Origin: Tritrichomonas musculus
Taxonomy: Eukaryota > Parabasalia > Tritrichomonadida > Tritrichomonadidae
Direction of reading: 5' to 3'
DNA: 64,000 nucleotides
Assembly (NCBI GenBank): GCA_039105265.1
Contig: JAPFFF010000001.1
Coordinates: forward strand, 4,526,001-4,590,000
The notes beneath the pieces were generated by a model. That model was not told the origin of the DNA and did not search any database. It saw only the letters and a program-made list of their open reading frames with translations. The position numbers and the translations under genes were made by a program. Shown here piece by piece: positions 1-9,624 of the stretch; the first letter of the stretch is position 1; each line of letters opens with the position of its first letter.

Positions 1-79
1 TTAAATTTCTTATCAATATTTTTTCGGCAATTGAAAAAGTTGATTTTTTATTAAAAATTAAAATTAAAATCTTACTTGA

Positions 80-400
80 TTGCCTTGCACTTCGAAGCTT
101 TGTTTCAATTTTTTTGGAAAAGAATCAATCAAAGAATTGTTTGTTGCTAAACTTAGATTATTCCATATAAAGAATAAAATGTGTGTTCAGGAAACATTTG
201 CCATTTCAGCTCCAGGGATTTCAGGAAATATTATTGCTTTAACGCACATGAAATACTTGATTTCATTTGTTAATATTTGTGGTCGGCAGGGTTGTGTTTA
301 TTCTGGTCTCCCTTCATCAATCTATTTAGCTACTGCTTTGACGCAATTTAACGAAATACTTAATGCATCAGCTGTTTTGCTTTTATTAAAATTGTGCGAT
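80..400 (-). pseudogene. decayed gene fragment, possibly serine acetyltransferase N-terminal region
   Basis: The minus strand reads as protein-like sequence interrupted by stop codons, including the stretches TADALSISLNCVKAVAK, CRPQILTNEIKYFMCVKAII and FPEIPGAEMANV. The order (helices followed by an IIFPEIPG-like segment) recalls the N-terminal helical region of CysE/EpsC serine acetyltransferases, where a LLFPGYFG-like motif occurs. This is a weak recognition from memory. There are at least three in-frame stops and no open frame over 60 codons, so it is a host-gene relic rather than a working gene. A plus-strand frame over the same bases (113 codons) is open but looks like a shadow. Confidence 0.3.
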
Positions 401-781
401 TGCAGAACCACTTGCGATTAAGTTATAGCGTTCGTTTGTATTTTTTGGTAAAGAAAACCGATAAATAAATAAAAGGTCAAAAGATTGACCAGCAATTGAT
501 TCATGAATAGGTCATTAAATTTGAATGAATTTGAAACGAATTTTAAAATTCTCTCAAATTATTTTTAAATAAATTTTCTCAATTTTTTCAATGAAACATG
601 AAAATTTCTCTCAAATTTCTTATCAATATTTTTTAGGACCACTATAATTGAATTCTGAGCATTGAATTGGACGAACTCCCATAAAAAATTGGAGTATTTT
701 TGATAATAGATCGTATAACTGGAAACAAACAAATTTGGTGATTGATTATTTGAAATAAAATGATAAATGGGCCTGCTCTTC
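401..781. other. intergenic, no supported gene
   Basis: This stretch is AT-rich and non-coding. A 22-24 bp sequence (AAATTTCTTATCAATATTTT and flanks) is present at about 3-26 and again at about 615-638, so part of it is duplicated. A 72-codon minus-strand frame at 565-783 ends against the MITE at 782 and is not supported by any family resemblance. Confidence 0.4.
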
Positions 782-1033
782 ATTTAAGGTACAAATCCAG
801 TACGTTTAGTAACCGCAATTTTTTTTGACATTCTCAAAGAATAAGATGACATGTTAAATAAAAAACGATTATTTTCATCCATTTCATATAACATGTCATA
901 ATGTTTATTTAAATTGTAAAATAAGTGTCAAAAACAAACCTAGTCAATTTAAACTTTTTCAGAGACATGCAACTATTCAAATAATAAACGTTCTCCCATT
1001 CAAAAAATAACGTACTGGATTTGTACCTTAAAT
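782..1033. mobile_element. small TTAA-flanked MITE with 25-bp perfect inverted ends
   Basis: The sequence at 782-806 (ATTTAAGGTACAAATCCAGT...) is the exact reverse complement of 1009-1033. Both ends contain TTAA next to GGTACAAATCC/GGATTTGTACC, so the element may be a 2xx-bp unit flanked by a TTAA target duplication, the target of piggyBac-type transposases. The interior also folds back (GACATGTTAAAT against ATAACATGTC). It has no coding capacity. Because TTAA is itself palindromic, the TIR/TSD boundary is ambiguous by a few bases. Confidence 0.75.
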
Positions 1034-1346
1034 ATTATTCTTTAGTTTTCAGAATTTGAGAAGAATAAAAAAATTTTCAATTAGGTAAATTATTATTCTC
1101 TGAAAAAAAAAAAAAAAGCTAAACGGAAATTATTTCATAAATTCGTTTTCAATTTTTTGAGGATAAATAAAGATTAATTTTCCGAGCCTAATTTTTTAAA
1201 TAAATCACAGATTGGCTCAGAAAATAATTTCAAACAGAATGATGCAATTAGCTTTTATTCGTGAAAATTTTATTAAAATGCCATATAAAGCAACACAATT
1301 TTTTGAATACATTTTTTATTGAATTTTTTGAGGAAAAATATTTTAT

Positions 1347-1353
1347 TCATTTT
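1347..1353 (+). promoter_or_regulatory. Inr-like initiator TCATTTT
   Basis: TCATTTT directly abuts the ATG at 1354. It matches the TCA-type initiator of trichomonad genes and supports ATG 1354 as the start rather than the non-ATG codon at 1261. Confidence 0.5.
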
Positions 1354-4300
1354 ATGATTTTTCTTTCATATCTTCCAATATTTATGCTATGTGCTAAAGG
1401 ATATCCCAAAATTTCTGCTTTTTTCACGAGTGATTCATTTGCAACAAATATTGAAGACAAAATAAATGAATTATTTCAACAAATCATTGAAGGAACGCAA
1501 GAAATATGCAATGGAATCGCCGATGATGAAACCAAAACTGATTGTCTTTCATTTAAAAATTCATTTATCAATTTTTATACATATAATGGAAATGATGTTA
1601 ATCAAGGATTGTCTTGTGTTGCCAAAAGGACCGACATTTTATATTTCTACACAGATGGTATTTCAACAACGGTTGATTTCAATAATTTACCAAGCCACAT
1701 GACGGTTTTCTTCTCAATTTTTGATTTTTCATCTTTAACAGAAGAAGCCAAAATCGCCAAAATAATGAGTGACATTCGTTCGACCATTTTTTCACATAAA
1801 AAGATGAATTATTTTGAGACAATCAATAAATTATCATTATTATCAGGAGATGGCAAACCAACTGTAAGCGTTACCATTATTGGAGACATGAATTCAACTG
1901 TTTCTTTTTTGTGCATTGTTGGTTTGCGAGTGAAATTTGAAGGAGAAATAAATTGCCAAACTTTGTATTTACAGGAAGCTGTTTTCATATCTACAAAAAG
2001 TGATCTAATTGAGCATTTAGATTACGTTGACTTCTTGATTGAAGATAAAAAATCATTTGAATTCAATTGTGACGTATTTTTTTTTGTAAAACAATACACT
2101 TATTATAATGACCATATTCAAAACAAGTATTCAATAACTGTTGACTTTATTGATGAACAAATACTTGTAAAACTTAATTCAGGTGAAACAATATCATTCA
2201 CTCTTGAAGAAAGAGAAAGCGCTGGTTTAATATTTCAAGGTTCTGCAGCTCATATTGAAGTTTCTGGAAACGAATTATCAAATTCTTTTTTATTGAACAT
2301 AACAATGCTGAATTTAATACATCAAACGGAACTTCCAGACTATGAAGAACCAAACAATGCTGTTAGTACAGTTAGCTTGTCTTCAAGTGGAGTTTCTGAG
2401 TTTTCTGGAATTGAACCTGTATTTTATATTTATTATGATCAAAATACAATCAAACTTAATAAGAATGGTCTATCTTTGAATTTTGAGGATCATCAAATTT
2501 ATTTAACTACACCTAAAGATTACGTTGAAGATGATTTCAATCCATTTTGCTCACAATCTTCTGAGTCAGAAAGAGATTCAAATGATATTGTTACTGATGT
2601 TTCGCAAAATGAAAATGATGAATCATCATTAACGACATCTTTAATTAAAGATGAATCCAGCCAAGTCGATGAATCCTTAAAAAGTGATTCGATAATATCT
2701 TCAATAGAAAATTCTGAGTGTTTATCAAGCCAATCAAGTGAAAATGAACAAGATAGATCATCTGATATATCAAGTGAAAATGAAATAAATGATTCTTCAA
2801 TCTCTTCAAATGAACAATCAAGTGAGAAAGACATTTATAGCTCTTTGATCATTTCAAATGAAAATGAAGAAACAAAAGCATCAAGCGAAAATGAAGATGA
2901 TAATGAATCATCAAGTGATAATAAAGAATCATCAAGTGATAATAATGAATCATCAAGTGATAATAAAGAATCATCAAGTGATAATAATGAATCATCAAGT
3001 GATAATAAAGAATCATCAAGTGATAATAATGAAACGTCAAGTGATAATAAAGAATCATCAAGTGATAATAATGAATCATCAAGTGATAATAAAGAATCAT
3101 CAAGTGATAATAAAGAATCATCAAGTGATAATAAAGAATCATCAAGTGATAATAATGAAACGTCAAGTGATAATAATGAATCATCAAGTGATAATAATGA
3201 ATCATCAAGTGATAATAAAGAATCATCAAGTGATAATAATGAATCATCAAGTGATAATAATGAATCATCAAGTGATAATAAAGAATCATCAAGTGATAAT
3301 AATGAAACATCAAGTGATAATAATGAAACATCAAGTGATAATAATGAATCATCAAGTGATAATAAAGAATCATCAAGTGATAATAATGAAACATCAAGTG
3401 ATAATAATGAATCATCAAGTGATAATAATGAATCATCAAGTGATAATAATGAAACATCAAGTGATAATAATGAAACATCAAGTGATAATAATGAATCATC
3501 AAGTGATAATAATGAAACATCAAGTGATAATAATGAAACATCAAGTGATAATAATGAAACATCAAGTGATAATAATGAATCATCAAGTGATAATAATGAA
3601 ACATCAAGTGATAATAATGAATCATCAAGTGAATATAAAGGAGAAGAAAATGAGAGTGAATCAATTTCTTCAAGTTTATCAAATGACGAAAGCCAAGATG
3701 AGTCATCCAGTCTGTTAATTGAAAGCAACTCTATATTTTCAACAGAGAGTAGTTGTTACGAAGATTTATCGATCTCAACCAATGAAAATGAAAATTCTAA
3801 TTATTCTAGTGATGTAAATAATGATGATTTATCGGTCCAATCAAGTGGAAGTGAAGAAACCAAAACATCAAACGAAAACGATCATTCTTCATTATCATTT
3901 TCAACAAATGAAAATAGTCAATATGAGAACGATGATTCTTCCAGCATATCTGATGAAAATAATACAAAATCATTTAATTTTTCTGAGGAGTTTACTAACT
4001 CATCAAGTTTCTTAGATGAATTTACAAGCAAAGATTTCACAAATTCTTTACATTTTACAAGCGCCAGTTCAAGATTACCAAACCGTTTTTCATATTCATT
4101 AACTTATTCAATAACATTTTTTTTGCTAAGATCTGTTTCGTTTTCTTTTTCATATTTTTACATTTCTATTGTAAATAGCGATAATGGTGAAATAAATATT
4201 TCATACTCAATGTCATTATATTTTTTGCCATATATAATTACTTATCTTTCACCTTCTTATCTCCCCATTTATATACCAGTGATTGTTAAAAAACGCCGAA

Positions 4301-4533
4301 TATCATCTGAGCAGCTCATTGGGATTTCCTGCGGATCTGCTGCAATTTTCTTTTTTATATTATTTGTCATCATCAAAATTGTGCAAAGAAAAAACAAGAC
4401 AAAATCAAACGATCTTTTATTATTGTCAAATTCCGATGAAATTAATGATGAATTGAATATAGATGATCAAAATAAAATTGTTTTATCCGATTCAAATAGC
4501 AAAAATTCAGATGATCTTGATTTTTGGTTGTAA
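1354..4533 (+). CDS. Ser/Asp/Asn-rich type I surface membrane protein
   Basis: A predicted cell-surface protein of 1059 residues. The frame is open from 1261, but the first ATG is 1354, which follows an Inr-like TCATTTT and gives a clear signal peptide (MIFLSYLPIFMLCAKG). A ~350-residue N-terminal ectodomain of beta-rich character is followed by a long acidic Ser-rich stalk whose core is ~34 perfect or near-perfect copies of the heptapeptide E[S/T]SSDN[N/K]. After a second Ser/Asn-rich segment and a hydrophobic, aromatic-rich region comes one transmembrane helix (LIGISCGSAAIFFFILFVII) with a basic stop-transfer IVQRKNK and a ~45-residue acidic cytoplasmic tail. This plan is common for lineage-specific trichomonad surface proteins. 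No catalytic motif is seen. Its role, perhaps adhesion or coat, is inference. Confidence 0.8.
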   Translation: MIFLSYLPIFMLCAKGYPKISAFFTSDSFATNIEDKINELFQQIIEGTQEICNGIADDETKTDCLSFKNSFINFYTYNGNDVNQGLSCVAKRTDILYFYTDGISTTVDFNNLPSHMTVFFSIFDFSSLTEEAKIAKIMSDIRSTIFSHKKMNYFETINKLSLLSGDGKPTVSVTIIGDMNSTVSFLCIVGLRVKFEGEINCQTLYLQEAVFISTKSDLIEHLDYVDFLIEDKKSFEFNCDVFFFVKQYTYYNDHIQNKYSITVDFIDEQILVKLNSGETISFTLEERESAGLIFQGSAAHIEVSGNELSNSFLLNITMLNLIHQTELPDYEEPNNAVSTVSLSSSGVSEFSGIEPVFYIYYDQNTIKLNKNGLSLNFEDHQIYLTTPKDYVEDDFNPFCSQSSESERDSNDIVTDVSQNENDESSLTTSLIKDESSQVDESLKSDSIISSIENSECLSSQSSENEQDRSSDISSENEINDSSISSNEQSSEKDIYSSLIISNENEETKASSENEDDNESSSDNKESSSDNNESSSDNKESSSDNNESSSDNKESSSDNNETSSDNKESSSDNNESSSDNKESSSDNKESSSDNKESSSDNNETSSDNNESSSDNNESSSDNKESSSDNNESSSDNNESSSDNKESSSDNNETSSDNNETSSDNNESSSDNKESSSDNNETSSDNNESSSDNNESSSDNNETSSDNNETSSDNNESSSDNNETSSDNNETSSDNNETSSDNNESSSDNNETSSDNNESSSEYKGEENESESISSSLSNDESQDESSSLLIESNSIFSTESSCYEDLSISTNENENSNYSSDVNNDDLSVQSSGSEETKTSNENDHSSLSFSTNENSQYENDDSSSISDENNTKSFNFSEEFTNSSSFLDEFTSKDFTNSLHFTSASSRLPNRFSYSLTYSITFFLLRSVSFSFSYFYISIVNSDNGEINISYSMSLYFLPYIITYLSPSYLPIYIPVIVKKRRISSEQLIGISCGSAAIFFFILFVIIKIVQRKNKTKSNDLLLLSNSDEINDELNIDDQNKIVLSDSNSKNSDDLDFWL
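2905..3639 (+). repeat. 21-bp coding minisatellite, 34 full units plus one degenerate unit
   Basis: The unit is GAATCATCAAGTGATAATAA plus one base and encodes ESSSDNN or ESSSDNK, with an ACA/ACG variant giving ET. Units 2905-3618 keep the frame exactly; the 35th (3619-3639) degrades to ESSSEYK. Variation is almost confined to two positions (S/T and N/K), which suggests recent unit turnover. Because the period is a multiple of three and stop-free in other frames, it produces long false reading frames on both strands. Confidence 0.97.
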
Positions 4534-4904
4534 AATAAAGAGATTTAAAAATATATTAATGACTTTTTGTCAACTGTTTGAAAAATCATGCTTATTGTAT
4601 ATTGTTTCTAGCATTTTTTGGTGGAAAATAGAGAAGGTCTCAAAGCTTCCTATAACAAACTCATCTTGAAAACGCGGCATTTCTCACAAATCAGAGAAAA
4701 TACATACTTTATGTGAATAGTCTACAATAACAAAGTAAATGCTGAGATATTTGAATTGAAATTTAAACAAAAATAAAAAGGTAAAGAAAATATTCGAACA
4801 AAATTCTTTAATATGAAAATGGGAAGCTCCTAGAATTGAAATTAAAACAATAATAAAAAGGTAAAGAAAATATTCGAACAAAATTCTTTTGCTTCGAACA
4901 AAAT
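4534..4904. repeat. intergenic with a duplicated ~59-bp segment
   Basis: Two direct copies, 4751-4809 and 4831-4889, share AATAAAAAGGTAAAGAAAAT and its flanks with few differences. They are spaced 80 bp start to start. No gene is seen here. Confidence 0.7.
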
Positions 4905-7760
4905 GCCATCCTTTAATTCATTAAATGTCATTGATTAATTCATAAAATGATTTTAATTCATTCATAAATGCCATTGATTAATTCATTAAATGTCATTGAT
5001 TAACTCATAAAATGATTTTAATTCATTCATAAATGCCATTGATTAATTCATTAAATGTTTTTAATTCATAAAATGCCATTGATTAATTCATTAAATGTTT
5101 TTAATTCATAAAATGCCATTGATTAATTCATTAAATGTTTTTAATTCATAAAATGCCATTGATTAATTCATAAAAGTCTTTGATTAATTCATAAATGTCT
5201 TTGATTAATTCATAAAATGTTTTTAATTCATTCGTAAAATGTCTTTGAATCAAAGACTTTTGTTTAAATTCATAAAAAAATTTAATTCATTCATAAAATT
5301 CGGTTAATTCATTCACATAACATTATTGATTAATTAATAGATTGCCTTTAATTCATTCATAAAATGCATTTATTTCATTAATGAAATGATTTTAATTCAT
5401 TCACTCATAAAATGTTTTTAATTCTTATTATGCCATTAATAATTAATTTTTTTTAATTCATTCATCAAATGCTTTATTTCATTCATAAAATGTCTTTGAT
5501 TCATTCATAAAATGTTTTTGATTCAGTCATATAATGCCATTGATTAATTCATTCACATAATATCTTTGATTAATTCAAAAAAAATCTTTGATCAATTCTT
5601 AAAATGATATCAATTTATTCATAAAATGTCTTTGAATAATTCATAAAATGCTTTTAATTCATTCATAAAATGTCTTTGATTAATTCATAAAATGTTTTTA
5701 ATTCATTCACATATTGCTATTGATTAGTTCAGTCATAAAATGCCTTTGATTATTTCATTATTAATTCATTAAAAAAATGTTTTCAATTCATTCATAAAAT
5801 GTCTTTATTTCATTAATAAAATACATTTAATTCAATCAAACTTAAAATGTTCTTAACTCATTCATAAAATGCCAATAATTAATTATTAAGTATTTTTAAT
5901 TCATTCACTCATAATGGGTTTTTAATTAATTCATAAAATATTTTTAAATCACTCATATATTGTCATTGATTAATTCATAAAATGTTTTCAATTCATTCAT
6001 AAAATGTCTTCGATTAATTCAATAAATGTATTTGATTCAATCTTATAATACTATTGGTTAATTAATATGATGTCTTTGATTATTATATAAAATGCTTTTA
6101 ATTCATTCATTTAATGTTTTTGATTAATTAATTCATAAAATATTTTTAAATCACTCATATTTGGTCATTGATTAATTCATAAAATGATTTCTAATTCATT
6201 CATAAATTCTATTGATTAATTAATAAATGTCTTTGATTAATTCATAAAATGTTTTTAATTCATTCATAAATGTCTTTGATTAATTCATAAAATGATTTCT
6301 AATTCATTCATAAATTCTATTGATTAATTAATAAATGTCTTTGATTAATTCATTAAATGTTTTTTAATTCATTCAAAAATGTCTTTGATTAATTCATAAA
6401 ATGATTTCAAATTAATTCATAAATTCTATTGATTAATTAATAAATGTCTTTGATTAATTCATAAAATGTTTTTAATTCATTCATAAATTCTATTGATTAA
6501 TTAATAAATGTCTTTGATTAATTCATTAAATGTTTTTTAATTCATTCAAAAATGCTATTGATTAATTCATAAAATGATTTCAAATTAATTCATAAATTCT
6601 ATTGATTAATTAATAAATGTCTTTGATTAATTCATAAAATGTTTTTTAATTCATTCATAAATTCCATTGATTAATTCATAAAATGATTTCAATTCATTCA
6701 TAAAATGCCTTTGATTAATTCATAAATGCTATTGATTAATTAATAAATGTCTTTGATTAATTCATAAAATGTTTTTAATTCATTCATAAATTCCATTGAT
6801 TAATTCATAAAATGATTTCAATTCATTCATAAAATGTCTTTGATTAATTCATAAAATGTCTTTGATTAATTCATAAATGCTATTGATTAATTAATAAATG
6901 TCTTTGATTAATTCATAAAATGTTTTTGATTAATTCATAAATTCCATTGATTAATTCATAAAATGTTTTTTAATTCATTCATAAATTCCATTGATTAATT
7001 CATAAAATGTCTTTGATTAATTCATAAATTCTATTGATTAATTAATAAATGTCTTTGATTAATTCATAAAATGTTTTTAATTCATTCATAAATTCCATTG
7101 ATTAATTCATAAAATGTTTTTGATTAATTCATAAAATGTTTTTTAATTCATTCATAAATTCCATTGATTAATTCATAAAATGATTTCAATTCATTCATAA
7201 AATGTCTTTGATTAATTCATAAATTCTATTGATTAATTAATAAATGCTATTGATTAATTAATAAATGTCTTTGATTAATTCACATAATGTTTTTTAATTC
7301 ATTCATAAATGTCCTTGATTAATTCATAAATTCCATTGATTAATTCATAAATGTCTTTGATTAATTCATAAATGTCTTTGATTAATTCATAAATTCCATT
7401 GATTAATTCATAAATTCCATTGATTAATTCATAAATTCCATTGATTAATTCATAAATTCCATTGATTAATTCATAAATGTCTTTGATTAATTCATAAAAT
7501 GATTTCAATTCATTCATAAATTTCATTGATTAATTCATAAATTCCATTGATTAATTCATAAATGTCTTTGATTAATTCATAAATTCCATTGATTAATTCA
7601 TAAATTCCATTGATTAATTCATAAATTACATTGATTAATTCGTAAATGTCTTTAATTCAATCACGTAATACCTTTGATAAAATCATTCATGAAGTGTCTC
7701 TGATAAAATCATAGAATATCTTTGATTTATTTCAATAATGCCTTTAATTCATCCATTTTC
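4905..7760. repeat. ~2.85 kb degenerate AT-rich minisatellite
   Basis: The array is built of variants of TTGATTAATTCATAAATG and AATTCATTCATAAAATGTCT. Monomers are about 19-27 bp and are often arranged in higher-order blocks, for example the repeated 60-90 bp blocks between 6170 and 7300. The cleanest part (about 7320-7640) is a run of 21-bp units such as ATTCCATTGATTAATTCATA. Minus-strand frames across it (YELINGI-type heptads) are a by-product of the 21-bp period. No gene is supported inside. Confidence 0.95.
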
Positions 7761-8166
7761 CCTCCAAAAATAAACTTTAATTTGAATTTAATTGATTCAA
7801 TTTCTCTATCACACATTTGAGTTTTTTGTGAGAATAATTGTATCTCTAATCAGGATATTTGGCATGCCTGCTATTTATTTTCTTTGTGCAATTCTTTTGA
7901 AATTTTTATTTGTCCTATTTAAAGGTTCATGTTAATCCATCAGACAAATAATAAAGTGATATGATAAAATTTTATAAAATTTTAATTTCTCAAAATTTTC
8001 CAAATTCAACGTACAAAATTTTATTTGAATAATAAAATTTTTAAGCCATTCAAATAAAAAATTATGCCCCCGATTGTGCTCTGATCATTAAGTAATTAAA
8101 AAACAAAGCTTTTAACATTTGATATAAAAATTTATCTTTATTGTAAAACAATATCTATAAAATTTG
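7761..8166. other. intergenic, nothing recognised
   Basis: AT-rich sequence between the minisatellite and the 3' end of the PMS1-like gene. No coding or structured element was seen. Confidence 0.4.
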
Positions 8167-9528
8167 CTAATTTATCTTTCCCAAAATAAAAATACATGGG
8201 CTTGTCGAATGCCTTTCAATTAGCTGTTCCCAAAAATTAACAATTAATTCAGAATTTTCAGTTCTTCCAAATTCGACTCTGCTTACTCCGCATATTTCAA
8301 TTAAAACTGATGTTATTATAGCAACAATAAAGTTTTGATTCTTGAAATCAACAACATTAAACAAACTAAAATTCTCGAAGATCCCAGCATCTCTCCAAGT
8401 ATTACTACCAAAAGAAGCTAAATTTTCATTAACTTCATTCATTGAAGTTATTTTAATTTCACGAGATGGCCATTGCCTTATTTGCTTTGGCTTTATTTTT
8501 TGTTGCTGAAATTCCAAAATATCATCGATTAACTTTAAGATTGCTTCTGTTTGAGAAAATAATATATTCGACTTTGAGGGGTCCTTATTTACGTCAAACA
8601 TCGATGAACAAAGCGCAGTTTCTCTGAAAAAGTCAATGCAAAAAACATATCTGGCATATCTTTTGGGCAAAGATCCATATTTTTTCCAGTAAGTTTCATT
8701 GATTTTCTTTTCAATCGTGCTATTTTTGACAGGTCGCCCATTAACAAGGAGATACTGCCTTGGCTGCATTCTTGATGTTGACGCATTTTTCCAATCACAA
8801 TTCATTGAAGGCACAATTGCTTTGATGCGTATTCTGATATCACCAACAAAATTCTCAGCTGTTTTCTCAATTAGGTTTGAGGCTACTTCGGATCCAAATT
8901 CATACTTGATTGCTTGAAGCAAATCAGACAAAGGAGGACGAGTTGTATTTAAATAAGGTTGCGCATCAACAACAAATCGAACTGTAGGAGCAGCTAGATA
9001 GTATTTTGATAAGAGATTTTTTAAATTGTCAGCTGAAAATCGTATTCTTTCTTCTCTAACTCTAACTGGATAATCTGAGAGTATATCTTGAATGGAAACT
9101 GTTGTTCCAAAATTACTTGTTACATCTTCCTTCTTAACTATATCACCATCATGATTAAATGTCATCTTAACGGCAGATTTCTCATTTCGGCATCTGGTTG
9201 TTATAATAACATTTCCAACAACGCATAAAGAATGTATTGCTTCTCCTCTAAAACCATATGTTGCTAATTCATTTCTGAGATCTTCAAAGTCAACTATTTT
9301 TGATGTAGTATATTCATGACCACAAGTTTCACGTCCATTTTGCGTTATCCCCGATCCATCATCCGAAACACTGATTAACTTTAATCCTTGATCTTCAATT
9401 TTGATTTTAATTGTTTTTGCACCTGCATCGAGTGAATTTTCAATTAGCTCTTTAATTGCATCAAGGATACATGTAATAACTTGCCCACTTGAAATTTTAT
9501 TTATTGCATCCTTGTTTAAAGCTTTCAT
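8167..9528 (-). CDS. PMS1: short MutL-family mismatch-repair ATPase (PMS1-like)
   Basis: DNA mismatch-repair ATPase of the GHKL/MutL family, expected to work with MLH1 in the nucleus. ATG 9528 (MKALNKDAINKISSGQVI) gives the canonical MutL start; the frame extends 23 codons upstream to 9597 but that extension looks non-native. Visible motifs are ELIENSLDAGA (Mg/ATP site), DDGSG, EYTTSKI and GFRGEAIHS (ATP lid), then the transducer domain with LLVNGRPVKNS and VNKDPSK. The protein is only about 453 residues, whereas PMS1/PMS2 proteins are usually 800 or more. The C-terminal region is very short and lacks a DQHAxxExxxxE endonuclease motif. It is either a natural ATPase-dominant paralogue or a 3'-truncated gene. 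It is divergent from the next gene with a 96-bp gap. Confidence 0.85.
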   Translation of the reverse strand: MKALNKDAINKISSGQVITCILDAIKELIENSLDAGAKTIKIKIEDQGLKLISVSDDGSGITQNGRETCGHEYTTSKIVDFEDLRNELATYGFRGEAIHSLCVVGNVIITTRCRNEKSAVKMTFNHDGDIVKKEDVTSNFGTTVSIQDILSDYPVRVREERIRFSADNLKNLLSKYYLAAPTVRFVVDAQPYLNTTRPPLSDLLQAIKYEFGSEVASNLIEKTAENFVGDIRIRIKAIVPSMNCDWKNASTSRMQPRQYLLVNGRPVKNSTIEKKINETYWKKYGSLPKRYARYVFCIDFFRETALCSSMFDVNKDPSKSNILFSQTEAILKLIDDILEFQQQKIKPKQIRQWPSREIKITSMNEVNENLASFGSNTWRDAGIFENFSLFNVVDFKNQNFIVAIITSVLIEICGVSRVEFGRTENSELIVNFWEQLIERHSTSPCIFILGKIN

Positions 9529-9624
9529 TATTCTAAAATTTCGTTGAAGAATTTTAAACGTAATCAATAGTATTATCACGACCAAACATGCTATCAATTA
9601 TTTCAATACAATCATTTCAGTAAA

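Noticed and set aside
2835-3728. Three long overlapping reading frames on both strands
   Set aside because: All are shadows of the 21-bp minisatellite, which has no stop in several frames; only the frame with signal peptide and TM helix is a gene.
7299-7526. Minus-strand frame of YELINGI heptads
   Set aside because: By-product of the 21-bp period of the AT-rich minisatellite; no start context and no non-repeat sequence.
4905-7760. Regular repeats considered as a CRISPR array
   Set aside because: Units are contiguous and degenerate with no unique spacers, no cas genes, and the genome is eukaryotic.
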